Of a stretch of DNA of 64,000 nucleotides, positions 1 through 9,505 are shown piece after piece (within the stretch, counting starts at the first letter, position 1; each line of letters starts with the position of its first letter). The stretch comes from Bacteroidia bacterium (lineage in GTDB: Bacteria; Bacteroidota; Bacteroidia; J057), in assembly GCA_030430575.1 (NCBI GenBank), contig JAUIKF010000001.1, positions 275,931 through 339,930 of the forward strand, in the 5' to 3' direction. The notes under the pieces are model-generated. The model searched no databases, was not told the DNA's origin, and worked only from the letters and a program-made list of their open reading frames with translations. Position numbers and translations under genes: made by a program.

Positions 1-1462
1 CTCCTCTTAAGTCAGCACTCACGAAGTCTGAATAAAGGAAGTGAGACTTAAAGAAATGAGATAAAGGAAATTCAGCACTTCGGAAGCTTGAATAATATAG
101 GTCGCATCTAAAAAACTCCGCTCCAATTCCACGAGACTCGATGAAATGACTTTTTACAAGAGAAGTAGACCTTACCTTAACGCCATGCATTTTGGAAAAA
201 TCAAATAAGGTAGAATCAAGATTCGAAGACAAAATCAATGCATTATTCAATATGGAGTTAATAAAGGTTGCTTTAATACCAATTGAATTTTCAAGGGTTA
301 TGGACCTAAGTTTTGCATCTATAAACTTACCTTTTGAAAAATTGCAATTTATTAATCTAGCTCCTGTCAAATCAGACCTAGAAAAATTTACTCCAGTCAT
401 TTTAATATTTGCAAATTGGGCAAACCTGAAGTTCCTACCAGAAAGATCAAGATTTGGGCTTATTGTATCATTATACAATTCTATCTTAGGAATAATGGAT
501 TGAATAAATTTAGATTCACTATAAGCACCATTTGATTTCCCTCCTATTGACGTTTGAAGAATGATAAGGCTTACAAAAGCCATTAGAAAAATCAGGGGAT
601 TTTGCAGAAAAATATTAAACTTTTCCTTAAATCCTTTCCTTAATAGAACAATCAGCTTTCTGTTTAAAGCTCTTTGAATACGTTTTTTAGTACTGTTTTG
701 TGAGTAATTTCTAAAGTACCTTTTCCTAATTACAACACTATAATATAAATATAATACCAGGCCCCACTGAAATAAGAGGAAAATTGCAATTATCGGAGAC
801 GTAAAAATGATCGATATTATAAAAAGCAAAAAAAACAAAACAATATATCCCATTATCAATGACCAAAAATCCAGTTTTTGGGTTTTGAATATCCTTTCCA
901 AAAAGTATAAAACAGCAACAAAGTCAACTAAGATTATGAGCGTATGAATTAAGGTAATAGAAAAACTTTGGTAGTCGGCAAACCTTAATTGAACTATTAA
1001 AAGGGAGAATAGGGGTAAAATAAAAAAGGAGAGCTTAACGATAATCTTCAGAAAATTTTTTTCTTTCCCTTCTAAACCCACTAAGTAATTGAATAGCAAA
1101 GGAGGTAATAATTTGCCATTTATAGGTTCAGAAGCTCCTTTATTTTCTGAGAATTGAGAAAGCTTTGATAATTCTTCCAATTTTTTCTGGTGAAAAAAAA
1201 GATGAATCAAGATATTTAAATGGAGTATTATCGACAATATCGGAATAAAGATATAAAAAATAATCAAAGGAACCTTAACACCTATTATGGGTAAATTCAA
1301 ACCTGAATATGGATTTAGTAAATCCATATCAGAAGTTTGAAGGACTGTGATCCCCATATAAGTTAAAAAAATGAGGTAGGATATTTCTAGACTCCTAACC
1401 AACGATGTTGATTTACCAAGTACCGATTTCACTTCATCAATCTTGTCTTTAATATCACTCAT
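1..1462 (-). CDS. Membrane-anchored pentapeptide-repeat protein (3' end beyond window)
   Basis: An open frame starts with ATG at 1462-1460 (MSDIKDKIDE) and runs without a stop for 487 codons to the window edge, so the C-terminus is missing. The N-terminal 300 residues hold about six hydrophobic segments (roughly 28-42, 65-90, 143-158, 169-187, 203-240 with two spans, 289-303). From about residue 335 to the edge the sequence turns into pentapeptide-type repeats of the A(D/N)LXX style, for example LDLSGRNF, VNFSRSDLTGARL and SDFVSADLRG, which fold as a right-handed beta helix. The family as a whole has no single function; membrane-anchored members are often unassigned. The gene lies 64 bp downstream of hsdR on the same strand, so it may be co-transcribed with the restriction operon and be part of the island cargo, but that link is inference. 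The base composition is AT-rich like the rest of the island. Confidence 0.85.
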   Translation of the reverse strand, partial: MSDIKDKIDEVKSVLGKSTSLVRSLEISYLIFLTYMGITVLQTSDMDLLNPYSGLNLPIIGVKVPLIIFYIFIPILSIILHLNILIHLFFHQKKLEELSKLSQFSENKGASEPINGKLLPPLLFNYLVGLEGKEKNFLKIIVKLSFFILPLFSLLIVQLRFADYQSFSITLIHTLIILVDFVAVLYFLERIFKTQKLDFWSLIMGYIVLFFLLFIISIIFTSPIIAIFLLFQWGLVLYLYYSVVIRKRYFRNYSQNSTKKRIQRALNRKLIVLLRKGFKEKFNIFLQNPLIFLMAFVSLIILQTSIGGKSNGAYSESKFIQSIIPKIELYNDTISPNLDLSGRNFRFAQFANIKMTGVNFSRSDLTGARLINCNFSKGKFIDAKLRSITLENSIGIKATFINSILNNALILSSNLDSTLFDFSKMHGVKVRSTSLVKSHFIESRGIGAEFFRCDLYYSSFRSAEFPLSHFFKSHFLYSDFVSADLRG

Positions 1463-1526
1463 AGTAAAATAGTTCTATTCTGATATATTATAGCTACATT
1501 TTTATGAACAAATCCCTTATCCCCCC

Positions 1527-4500
1527 TCACGCAAAAGCCCTTCCTCCACTTTCCGCCTTATCCATCAAAAAGCTGAATACCTCATTCGATTTCTCCTTGA
1601 AGGTAGGCATATCATACACCCCCTCAAGGTGAGGGTAAAGCTGCTTCATAATATAGCGTTCTACATTGATCCGTTGGCGTTGGTTTTTATGCCAATCGAC
1701 CACAAGGATGTTGTCCTTTTCTGCTTTGAGCTTCGCTAAAAGGTCTTGGGAAGCAAGCTTCACTTGTTGTTTTTCGGCTTTGGTCAATTTGTCTTTGTAA
1801 AGGAGGTCAAAGATTTGAAGTTCTTCTTCTGTGAGTCCTTCGCTTTGTGCTCGAAGGTCTTCTTGTCGAAGTGCTTCAGCGTAGTTTTTCAACTCAGCAA
1901 AAAAGCGGTTTACGTCGCTGGTTTTGGTATTGTAGCGATCGATGATTTCTTGCAAGCGTTGGGCAAAGTCGGTGCGTGTCGTATTGCGGCGAAGCATCTG
2001 CTCCAATTTTGTTTGGATAAAGGCTTTGAAATCAACGATAGCAAGGTATTTTAACTCTGTACGTTTGAAGTTTCGCATGACCTGGTCTAAGTTGACACGA
2101 CGTAAATCGATTTGCTGTTGAGGGGTGATTTCGTAGGAGGTTGAATAATCTGAATTATCAGAAATCCCCGTATCCTCAAGCTTTAAAATAGTTTCCTTTA
2201 TTTCATATCCTTTGGAATAAATGCTATCATCTAATAGTACCCTGGTTTCCTCCACAGCAGCATCAAAATCACCTGTATCTCTTTCCCTATTAATAATTTG
2301 GCGAAGGTATTCATAAGCCTCTTTAATACGCTTAAACTCGTTGAGAATATCCGTATCTGGCTGAGTTGCTTTGTAGATATTTCTGATCGCATTTTCATGC
2401 ACATTAAATTCCTTTCTTAGCTCCTCAGTCTTGGATAGATTATTAGCGAAGGTGGCGAAATGCTTGATTTTCTTAAACGTATTATCGTTGTCCAAAATCA
2501 AAGCTATATCGCATTCATTTTCAAGCAGAAATTCCCTAGCAGTATCGACCGCTTCCACCAATAAATCCTTCAAAGCTTGCTTATCCTTTACAGGTCTGTC
2601 AATGCCTCCTGATTGATCATTTCGCTCCTTTCCATATTTCTCCAACGCCTTTTCGAGGTTCTCAAAAACCCCAAAATAATCTATGATCATCCCACAGGTT
2701 TTATCTATTGCAACCCGATTGGCTCGGGCAATCGTCTGCATGAGGGTATGGTTTTGCATGGGCTTGTCCAGGTACAGCGTGCTAATCGTAGGACTGTCAA
2801 AGCCTGTAAGCCACTTAGAACAAAGGAAAACCAAGGAGAAAGGGTCATCCGCTTTTTGAAAGCGGTCTTTTAACCTTAGCCGTTCGTTTCCAAATTGCGT
2901 CTCCATCGCTTTTCGATGGGGTTTTATATCTAATCCTTGCTTTGCAAATTTCTCCTCTTCATCACTGTCCTTGCTGATCACTACATACATCTCCGCCTTT
3001 CGCATAAACTCCAGTATCTCCCGCTTTTCCTGTTCTTCTTTTGGGGTTGCAGCCGTTGCGATTTCACGGTTCAACTTTTGTTTTTCCACCTTCCAATGCG
3101 CTTTCACCTTATCGTACATCTTCACTGTGGTGTACTTATCCACAGAAATCACCATCGCTTTTCCTTTATAAGCTCTGTATGGGAAGTGCTTTACGATGTC
3201 TTGAGCGATCTCCTCTAGCCTAGCGTCCCGCTTGATAAGCTCCAGTTCAGTGGCGTATTGCCGTTTGAGGCGTTCTTCATCCTCTAGGGATAGGTTATCT
3301 TGTTCAACTATTTTCGCTAAATCCTCATTCAGGTATTTATTCCCCAATTGTACCTGTGGCACCCTGTTTTCATAGAATAGGGGAACGGTGGCTCCGTCCT
3401 CCATACTTTGGGCGAAATTGTATTCACTGATATACTCACCAAACCACTCCCTCGTGGTTTCATTGGCATCTAACAATGGGGTACCCGTAAAGGCCAAATA
3501 ATTGGCGTTAGGCATAGCCTTGCGCATATTTTGGGCAAAGGTATTGTACTGGCTACGGTGCGCCTCATCTACCAATACAATGATGTCATTTCGTTCTGTC
3601 AGAAGAGGGAATTCCTCCCCTTTGTCAGTTCCAAACTTTTGGATCAGGGTGAAAACGAATCGCTTATTGCCCTCTCCAAGCATCTGCTTGAGTGCAATTC
3701 GACTTTTTACTTTGACTTCGTCTTTTTCTCCTATGATTTCAGCCTTTAGAAAGTTTTTGAAGATTTGATCATCGAGGCTATCGCGGTCTGTGACAATCAC
3801 AAAGGTGTAATCTCCTTTATACCTTCTAAAGATTTTCATAGCGAAGAAAATCATAGAAAAGCTCTTTCCACTTCCTTGTGTGTGCCAAAAAACGCCCAAT
3901 CTTCCATTCTGATTCAGCCTATTTTCAAAGGAAGTAATGCCATTATTTACCCCTATATATTGGTGGTTTTTGGCGACGATCTTGGCCGTATCAGAAAAGT
4001 AAAAGATAAAGTTTTCCAAAATGTCAAGCAATCGCCTTTTGTCACACATCCCTTTCACCACACGCTCTAGGCTAATGCCTTCTTCATCAGGATCATAGGC
4101 TTCATCTTCCCGCTCCACACGCTTCCATACAAAATAATGTTCCCAACTTGCCGTAAAGCTTCCCACCTTGGTATGAATACCATTAGATAGGATATTGAAC
4201 ATATTGCAGTTAAATAAAATAGGGATGTTCCGTTTATATTTGCGGAGGTTCTCAGTGTAGGCAGTCTTTACCTCCACATTGGAGTTTTTCAACTCTATAA
4301 AAACCAATGGCAAACCATTTACATACACCAATAAATCCGTTCGGCAACTCTTTTTCCCCACTATTGGCAATTCCTCTACAATGATAAATTCATTTTTTTC
4401 AGGATGATGAAAGTCTATATAGATCACCTTTTCAGGCTTTTCTATGCCGTTTTCATCCTTGACTTTGGTATAATACCCGTCCTTCAATAGAAGGTGTAAT

Positions 4501-4778
4501 TCCTTATTGGCTGCTAGGGGGGAAAGGGTCGCACGTGATCGTGTGATTTCACGAATAGCGTCCTGTAAGGCTTCTTCTTTATGCTGTGGAGGTAAATGAT
4601 CATTAATGGATTCTAAAGCTTTCTGTAAGCGTTTCTTGCTTATTACTTGCTTATTGGAAGTCCTGCCAAGGCTACTATCATCATATTTACAAAAGAGGTG
4701 TTCTGAATAGCCAAGGGTATTCAGATACAAATCCACTAACTCTTTTTGTATTTCCTCTTCAGAGATAAAGTTTGCCAT
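1527..4778 (-). CDS. hsdR: Type I restriction enzyme, R (endonuclease/translocase) subunit
   Basis: The 1,083-residue product is a full-length HsdR. It has an N-terminal PD-(D/E)xK nuclease domain (D148, then E162-L-K164), a superfamily 2 ATPase motor with Walker A TQGSGKS at 300-306 and DEAH at 404-407, a motif III-like LAFTGTP, and a motif VI-like QTIARANR. HsdR translocates DNA using ATP and cuts at a distance when the HsdM2S core meets unmethylated sites; it acts in the cytoplasm on foreign DNA. It is the last gene of an hsdM-hsdS-hsdR run on the minus strand, 55 bp downstream of hsdS. No frameshift or lost key residue was seen, so the enzyme looks functional. The type I assignment is firm because of the neighbouring specificity subunit. 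Confidence 0.96.
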   Translation of the reverse strand: MANFISEEEIQKELVDLYLNTLGYSEHLFCKYDDSSLGRTSNKQVISKKRLQKALESINDHLPPQHKEEALQDAIREITRSRATLSPLAANKELHLLLKDGYYTKVKDENGIEKPEKVIYIDFHHPEKNEFIIVEELPIVGKKSCRTDLLVYVNGLPLVFIELKNSNVEVKTAYTENLRKYKRNIPILFNCNMFNILSNGIHTKVGSFTASWEHYFVWKRVEREDEAYDPDEEGISLERVVKGMCDKRRLLDILENFIFYFSDTAKIVAKNHQYIGVNNGITSFENRLNQNGRLGVFWHTQGSGKSFSMIFFAMKIFRRYKGDYTFVIVTDRDSLDDQIFKNFLKAEIIGEKDEVKVKSRIALKQMLGEGNKRFVFTLIQKFGTDKGEEFPLLTERNDIIVLVDEAHRSQYNTFAQNMRKAMPNANYLAFTGTPLLDANETTREWFGEYISEYNFAQSMEDGATVPLFYENRVPQVQLGNKYLNEDLAKIVEQDNLSLEDEERLKRQYATELELIKRDARLEEIAQDIVKHFPYRAYKGKAMVISVDKYTTVKMYDKVKAHWKVEKQKLNREIATAATPKEEQEKREILEFMRKAEMYVVISKDSDEEEKFAKQGLDIKPHRKAMETQFGNERLRLKDRFQKADDPFSLVFLCSKWLTGFDSPTISTLYLDKPMQNHTLMQTIARANRVAIDKTCGMIIDYFGVFENLEKALEKYGKERNDQSGGIDRPVKDKQALKDLLVEAVDTAREFLLENECDIALILDNDNTFKKIKHFATFANNLSKTEELRKEFNVHENAIRNIYKATQPDTDILNEFKRIKEAYEYLRQIINRERDTGDFDAAVEETRVLLDDSIYSKGYEIKETILKLEDTGISDNSDYSTSYEITPQQQIDLRRVNLDQVMRNFKRTELKYLAIVDFKAFIQTKLEQMLRRNTTRTDFAQRLQEIIDRYNTKTSDVNRFFAELKNYAEALRQEDLRAQSEGLTEEELQIFDLLYKDKLTKAEKQQVKLASQDLLAKLKAEKDNILVVDWHKNQRQRINVERYIMKQLYPHLEGVYDMPTFKEKSNEVFSFLMDKAESGGRAFA

Positions 4779-4833
4779 CTTTTTGATATTTGGAGGTCAA
4801 TGCTTGGCAAGGTTTCTTTTCTACATGTGAGTA

Positions 4834-5985
4834 TCAGACTTTTAGTTTGCCACTTAATAAGCGCGGGAGTAGACGGTCACGAATCTTTCCTAAAACTTTG
4901 TTTTGAGATTTATGCAACTTTATTTTTTCATAAAAGGGGGTCACAATTTGTTCAAACCTATTGATCAATTCTTCTCCTGGAAGACTTATCGATAATTTTA
5001 TTAAATCTTTAGGGTAAACATGTGGTTGGGCCGATCCTTTTTGCAGATGAAATATTTCTTTTTGCTTCTCAATTAAGGACAAGTAGATAAAATAAAAACA
5101 ACTTGTTGCCTCAGAGTCAATAAATGAGCAATCAGAAGCCCAAATATTTTCAAAATACAGATTAACAAACCCTGCATTTGCTCCAGATGCACTTACTGTA
5201 ATTGTTGGAGATAAGGTATTTGCTTTATTATGAAAATAAGCAGGAGATACCCCCCCTGCAACAACTGGAATTTCTCCCTCAGAAACAGTGTTTTTTGTAA
5301 TATTTCTTCCTTTTCTAATTCTTGCTTTCGTTCCGAGTAGTGACGCTTGCCATCCCTTTGGTAAACCATCCACCATTTCCACGTCCTCATGTCCAGGAAA
5401 GCGAAAGCGTACAAACCACTCCTTATAGAGGTTTTGGGCCATTTGTTCTAAAATGGAGATGCGCTTTTGGTTGTTCTCAATGAGGTCATCATAGGTGGAT
5501 AGGATGGAGGCGATTTTTTGTTGGGTGGGTAGTGAAATCGGGACTTTAACTTTTATACTTTCAAAAGCACTTTTATTAACATTTTCTCTTCCCGAAGCGG
5601 AACCACTTGACATGTATTTCACTTTAGGATTATTATACTCCATTAAGTAGTAGATAAATCGCTCATCATATTTTTCTTTATGGGGAATGATTGAGTTTAT
5701 TTGTTGGTTTGTCATACTTGACTGACTTGTATAACATTGTTTCCCGATACTCCCAATGGTAACTACACATGTTGTATCGGAGGGGACAAGAAACCTTTTG
5801 AACTTTTTCTCTACTTCTTTCGAAAGCAAATCTTCTGTTTTGGCGATATACCTTTGCCCATTTATTATATCAGAAGGCTTTATTAATGGATACTTATTCC
5901 CATAATAAACCCGCTCTTTTGTTGGAGGTGTAGTCCCAGTAACAATCCTACCTAAATCACCTATTCTTACTTCTTTCCATTGCAT
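4834..5985 (-). CDS. hsdS: Type I restriction enzyme, S (specificity) subunit
   Basis: The 383-residue protein has the two-part layout of HsdS: an N-terminal target recognition domain (from MQWKEVRIGDLG), a central conserved helical spacer (PTQQKIASILSTYDDLIENN, about residues 153-172, continuing to FVRFRFPGHE), a second target recognition domain, and a C-terminal conserved helix ending LLPRLLSGKLKV. The two recognition domains define the bipartite DNA target; the spacers set the distance between its halves. The start codon overlaps the stop of hsdM by one base (TAATG at 5987-5983), so the two are probably translationally coupled. The target sequence cannot be read from the protein. Specificity subunits diverge quickly, so recognition domains may be unlike those of close relatives. 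Confidence 0.95.
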   Translation of the reverse strand: MQWKEVRIGDLGRIVTGTTPPTKERVYYGNKYPLIKPSDIINGQRYIAKTEDLLSKEVEKKFKRFLVPSDTTCVVTIGSIGKQCYTSQSSMTNQQINSIIPHKEKYDERFIYYLMEYNNPKVKYMSSGSASGRENVNKSAFESIKVKVPISLPTQQKIASILSTYDDLIENNQKRISILEQMAQNLYKEWFVRFRFPGHEDVEMVDGLPKGWQASLLGTKARIRKGRNITKNTVSEGEIPVVAGGVSPAYFHNKANTLSPTITVSASGANAGFVNLYFENIWASDCSFIDSEATSCFYFIYLSLIEKQKEIFHLQKGSAQPHVYPKDLIKLSISLPGEELINRFEQIVTPFYEKIKLHKSQNKVLGKIRDRLLPRLLSGKLKV

Positions 5986-8126
5986 TATATGATCTCCTTT
6001 AGGTTGAATTCAATTAATTCTTCTAATCTTAATGCCTCTTCATTTAACATCTCGAATTTCTTGTTCAAGGCCTTCATTTCCGCCCTAAACTCCTCCTCCG
6101 TAAGGTTATCTTCTTCCAAAGCTACCCCTACATAGCGTCCAGGGTTGAGGGAATAACTTTGTTCCTGAATCTCTTGTAAAGACACAATTTTACAAAGCCC
6201 CTCTACATCCATAAACTCCCCCTCTGGAAAGTGTTTTTCATGCCATTTAAAATGGTTATTGAAGTAACCTATCCGCTCTTCTATAAACTGGAAATGCTCA
6301 AAAGTACTCGTAGCAGTTTTGAGAAGGTTTTTTATGTTGAATGTGGCAAAACTTTTATTTCCCTTGACTTTTAAATTTCGTTCGGCAAAAGTGGAAAGGG
6401 TTTGGAGACTTTTGAACGCCTCCTGGACATTGACAGGGTCAATTGATTTCAACTTTTCATCAAACGTTTGCTCTTCTTCTACCAGTTGACTTTTCCCTAC
6501 GACTAAGGGCTGAATTTCACTATACCAATCGGTTAGGGCTTTGTGGAGGAGTGTCAAAGACTTTTGGGCTTCTTCCTTGGATTTTTGATGACCACTAAAG
6601 GGTTGTTCTAAATTGGAAGGATTGTCAATTGGGCCGTTTTCCCAGCGTCTAAGCGCATCTTTGTATAATTGAATCAATGCGTTATACTTTTCTTTTTCGC
6701 CTCTGTAAAGCCATACAATGGCCGCGAGATCAAACATTTGAGCTTGAGTAAAGGTCCGTAAGGCACGACTTACCTGTGTATAGGTGTTTCGGGCATCAAT
6801 AAAAAGTGTTTTGTCTTTTCGATCGGCTGGTTTGCCCTTGTCATAAAACCACAAAGTGATGGGCAAAGTCACCGATATAAAAAAATTGGTAGACACTGCT
6901 ACGATCACATCCACCATCCCTTGGTCCACTATGTTCTTCCTAACTTCCAGTTCTACACTTCTTGCGTCAGAAGCAGAATTAGCCATTACAAAACCAGCTC
7001 TCCCTTTCTCATTGAGGGAAGCCCCAAAGATATTGGCCCATAGATAATTCGCATTGCCAAAGGTGGTTTGCTTTTGCTTCTTTTTACCAGAATTAGGGGA
7101 TTTCGATTTTTTAGAAGGGAGGCCATAGAAGTTAAATCGGGTGGCATTGGTCACCTTTTCCTCCACTACATCTTTTACATTAAAAGGCGGATTGGCCATT
7201 ACATAGTCAAAATCCCCGTGACCATGTTCGTCGATGAACGCGTCTATTTCAAATGGGTCTTCATAATAGCTATTAACATTTCGAATGTCTCCATTCAGCC
7301 CATTCACTGCCAAGTTCATTTTGGCAAGGTCTACGGTATCACCTGTCCTTTCCTGCCCATAGATGGAAAGGTTATTTGCTTGGTTTTGGTGTCGCTTGAT
7401 GAATTTGGCGCTTTGAACAAACATTCCTCCGCTCCCACAAGAAGGATCAAATATTTTCCCTTTAAATGGCTCGATTACCTCCACAATTAATTTCACAATG
7501 GAAGTAGGGGTAAAAAATTGTCCACCCTTTTGCCCTTCTGCCAAAGCGAATTTCCCTAAGAAGTATTCGTAAATCTTGCCAAATAAATCTCCTTCAGCAT
7601 CTACGGGAATCACGGAAAACTCTTTTAACAAATTTTCCAAAATGGCATCGTCAGAGATGGCCGTGTATTGCTGTTTGGGAAGGGTACCATTAAGGTTTTC
7701 ATTATAAGCTTCGATGCTCTCCATCGCCTCAATGATTGCCTTCTGGAGGGTCTTTTTACCCTCACTAGCTACCTTGTATTCTCCTTCCAACAAATAGCTA
7801 TATCGAGCATTAGCAGGCAGATAAAACCCACACTTGGCAATGTAGAGCTTCTTGATGTCCTCTTCCTCATCCCAAGGTTGAATTTCTTCCTTTACAAGTG
7901 GCTCCGCCTGTTCAAATTTATTGGAGGCATACTTCAAGAAGATCAGTCCTAAAACGGGCGTAGCATATTCGCTCGCCTTTAAGGTCGAATTGGCCCTTAG
8001 GCCATTGGCAGCATTCCAAAGTTGCTCTTCCAGTCCTGACACTAAATCCAGTCCATCAAATAAGATGGATTCTACATCTTGGCTTGTCATATATTTTTCG
8101 TCTATTCTACTTTTCCAAATTAACAT
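5985..8126 (-). CDS. hsdM: Type I restriction-modification enzyme, M (N6-adenine methyltransferase) subunit
   Basis: The product is an adenine-N6 DNA methyltransferase that uses S-adenosylmethionine. It carries an HsdM N-terminal helical domain, the FTP motif that opens the catalytic domain (residues 205-207), motif I DPSCGSGGMF (227-236) and catalytic motif IV NPPF (312-315). At 713 residues it is longer than classical HsdM of about 500-530; the extra length is a C-terminal region with predicted helices after about residue 480. The start given is the longest; MTSQDVES at residue 13 (position 8090) is an equally reasonable start because the first 12 residues do not look like the family. It heads the hsdM-hsdS-hsdR operon. 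With HsdS it protects host DNA, and with HsdS and HsdR it restricts. Confidence 0.95.
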   Translation of the reverse strand: MLIWKSRIDEKYMTSQDVESILFDGLDLVSGLEEQLWNAANGLRANSTLKASEYATPVLGLIFLKYASNKFEQAEPLVKEEIQPWDEEEDIKKLYIAKCGFYLPANARYSYLLEGEYKVASEGKKTLQKAIIEAMESIEAYNENLNGTLPKQQYTAISDDAILENLLKEFSVIPVDAEGDLFGKIYEYFLGKFALAEGQKGGQFFTPTSIVKLIVEVIEPFKGKIFDPSCGSGGMFVQSAKFIKRHQNQANNLSIYGQERTGDTVDLAKMNLAVNGLNGDIRNVNSYYEDPFEIDAFIDEHGHGDFDYVMANPPFNVKDVVEEKVTNATRFNFYGLPSKKSKSPNSGKKKQKQTTFGNANYLWANIFGASLNEKGRAGFVMANSASDARSVELEVRKNIVDQGMVDVIVAVSTNFFISVTLPITLWFYDKGKPADRKDKTLFIDARNTYTQVSRALRTFTQAQMFDLAAIVWLYRGEKEKYNALIQLYKDALRRWENGPIDNPSNLEQPFSGHQKSKEEAQKSLTLLHKALTDWYSEIQPLVVGKSQLVEEEQTFDEKLKSIDPVNVQEAFKSLQTLSTFAERNLKVKGNKSFATFNIKNLLKTATSTFEHFQFIEERIGYFNNHFKWHEKHFPEGEFMDVEGLCKIVSLQEIQEQSYSLNPGRYVGVALEEDNLTEEEFRAEMKALNKKFEMLNEEALRLEELIEFNLKEII

Positions 8127-8207
8127 GGGTAAGTTATGGAAAAGAAAAACGATAACGAAAAATAAATCGGGGACTATCTGTATCCGTTGTTTAGCGTTTA
8201 GTGGTGT

Positions 8208-8861
8208 TTACATGTGTTTCTTCATAGACTTCCGCAAAAAATGCGGCAAACTTTCCATTCTCCATCTTTCCCTTTCCCAATAGTATTCCTTTGCTTTTAA
8301 ATATAGCAAGTGAATAGCCTTACGTGTGGGCTTGCCCTTATGCGTATCATGGAAGTGCTTGGTTCCCTCCAATTTTTCAACCATGCGATTGTAAGCCCAA
8401 TACCTATCATTGGCGTAGGAGAGCTTAGAAGAGATTTGAGAGACATAGTAAAGCCTTTCATCGTAAGCTTCTCGGCTTTTCCACATATGGGAACCATAAG
8501 CCAGGTATAGGATTCTGCACCGCTTGCCCGTTTCAGGGCATACAAAATACAATACTTCTCCTTTTCCCAGATTACTGGGAACGGTTACAAGATCGATTAA
8601 ATAATCATATTTAATGACCTTATCTGTATGACTGTTTTTCACAGAATATTTAAGCCTGATATACCTTTCAGGCTCCCAGCACGAAGAAATCTTTATTTGG
8701 TGTGTTGGGTTTTCTTTACCACCCCAAGCCATTGTACCGCTTCTATTTTTGCCCTTTATCAGAAATCCCGATTTTATCAGTGAAGATAGAGAAATGGTGA
8801 TTGCGCTTTCACATGTCTGTGCGCCTGTTGGTGGTTTTCCCATGATTAAAATATTTTTCAA
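8208..8861 (-). CDS. Uncharacterised island protein with a C-x6-C motif
   Basis: This 217-residue protein has no function I can name. It opens with GKPPTGAQTCESAITISLSSLIKSG-like sequence (ATG at 8861; a second ATG at 8843, MGKPPTGAQ, fits better with relatives I recall), followed by beta-rich sequence, a block LVTVPSNLGKGEVLYFVCPE, cysteines at about 108 and 115 (CPETGKRC), and a basic, tyrosine-rich C-terminal third. The layout resembles a family of small proteins often carried by transposons and plasmids in which a CxxC-type zinc site sits in the same place (FICPxCGRR); here the pattern is only partly kept. It lies 81 bp upstream of hsdM and 27 bp after the next gene on the same strand. 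It could be ordinary mobile-element cargo. The family resemblance is from memory and needs a profile search. Confidence 0.6.
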   Translation of the reverse strand: MKNILIMGKPPTGAQTCESAITISLSSLIKSGFLIKGKNRSGTMAWGGKENPTHQIKISSCWEPERYIRLKYSVKNSHTDKVIKYDYLIDLVTVPSNLGKGEVLYFVCPETGKRCRILYLAYGSHMWKSREAYDERLYYVSQISSKLSYANDRYWAYNRMVEKLEGTKHFHDTHKGKPTRKAIHLLYLKAKEYYWERERWRMESLPHFLRKSMKKHM

Positions 8862-8888
8862 AAAAATAACCGAAATCCTTAGGAGATT

Positions 8889-9494
8889 TTACCAACTCCA
8901 TCCAATACTGCTTTCTCCATGATCATGGGAAACAGCCTCTACCTTGGGCATAACATAGGGCATAAGCTTGCACAGGAAGTGCAATTTTTCTTTTGGAGTG
9001 AGTTCTTCAAAGTAATCAGGTAGCTTCTCCAATTCAGTGTGGAAGATGCCTTTTAGGCTGGTGCGTAGGTCACTTACAGCAAGGGGTTTAGGTTGGGCCT
9101 GTTTCAAATCTTTCTTTCGTCGGTTGATGTCAGCCTCAAAGACCTTTAGAAAGATTTCCTTCCTTTCATTCTCAATGGCTACCTCTTCGACCTCTTCCCA
9201 TGAAGTATCGTTCAAATATGTTGCAATCTGATCCAGAATGAAAACAGCTTGCTTTTCATCAAAGGCAAATTTATTGATTTGCTTCTCCAGAATAACCATA
9301 ACTTTGGTTGGAGAATCAGGATACTTTAGAAAGCTGTCAATCCCTAATTGATAAAGCCGTATAGGTTGGTGGAGGTCTTCGAAATTCCCTTCCTCTTTTA
9401 GCTCAGCAACTAGGTTGATGATATTTTCTTTGTGCCAATCACTACCTGTTTGGTAATAGCTTTCAATGGTCTTTCTTCTAGGTGTTAATGCCAT
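8889..9494 (-). CDS. Uncharacterised island protein, helical, acidic/basic
   Basis: A 201-residue, mostly helical protein with no recognised domain. Its centre is charged (repeated E/K runs around residues 80-120), and the C-terminal part has the phrase ELTPKEKLHFLCKLMPYVMP followed by KVEAV. Similar 'LTPKERL-LLPYV-PK' tails occur in small proteins on Bacteroidota phages and integrative elements, where they are usually left as hypothetical. It is 11 bp downstream of the DUF6371 gene on the same strand and so probably belongs to the same transcript as the replication-like genes. A role in DNA packaging or replication is possible but not supported by anything beyond context. Confidence 0.6.
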   Translation of the reverse strand: MALTPRRKTIESYYQTGSDWHKENIINLVAELKEEGNFEDLHQPIRLYQLGIDSFLKYPDSPTKVMVILEKQINKFAFDEKQAVFILDQIATYLNDTSWEEVEEVAIENERKEIFLKVFEADINRRKKDLKQAQPKPLAVSDLRTSLKGIFHTELEKLPDYFEELTPKEKLHFLCKLMPYVMPKVEAVSHDHGESSIGWSW

Positions 9495-9505
9495 AATCGG
9501 TTGGG

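Noticed and set aside
192..503. 103-codon plus-strand frame near the left edge
   Set aside because: It is antisense to the pentapeptide-repeat gene, whose 487-codon frame has clear repeat structure.
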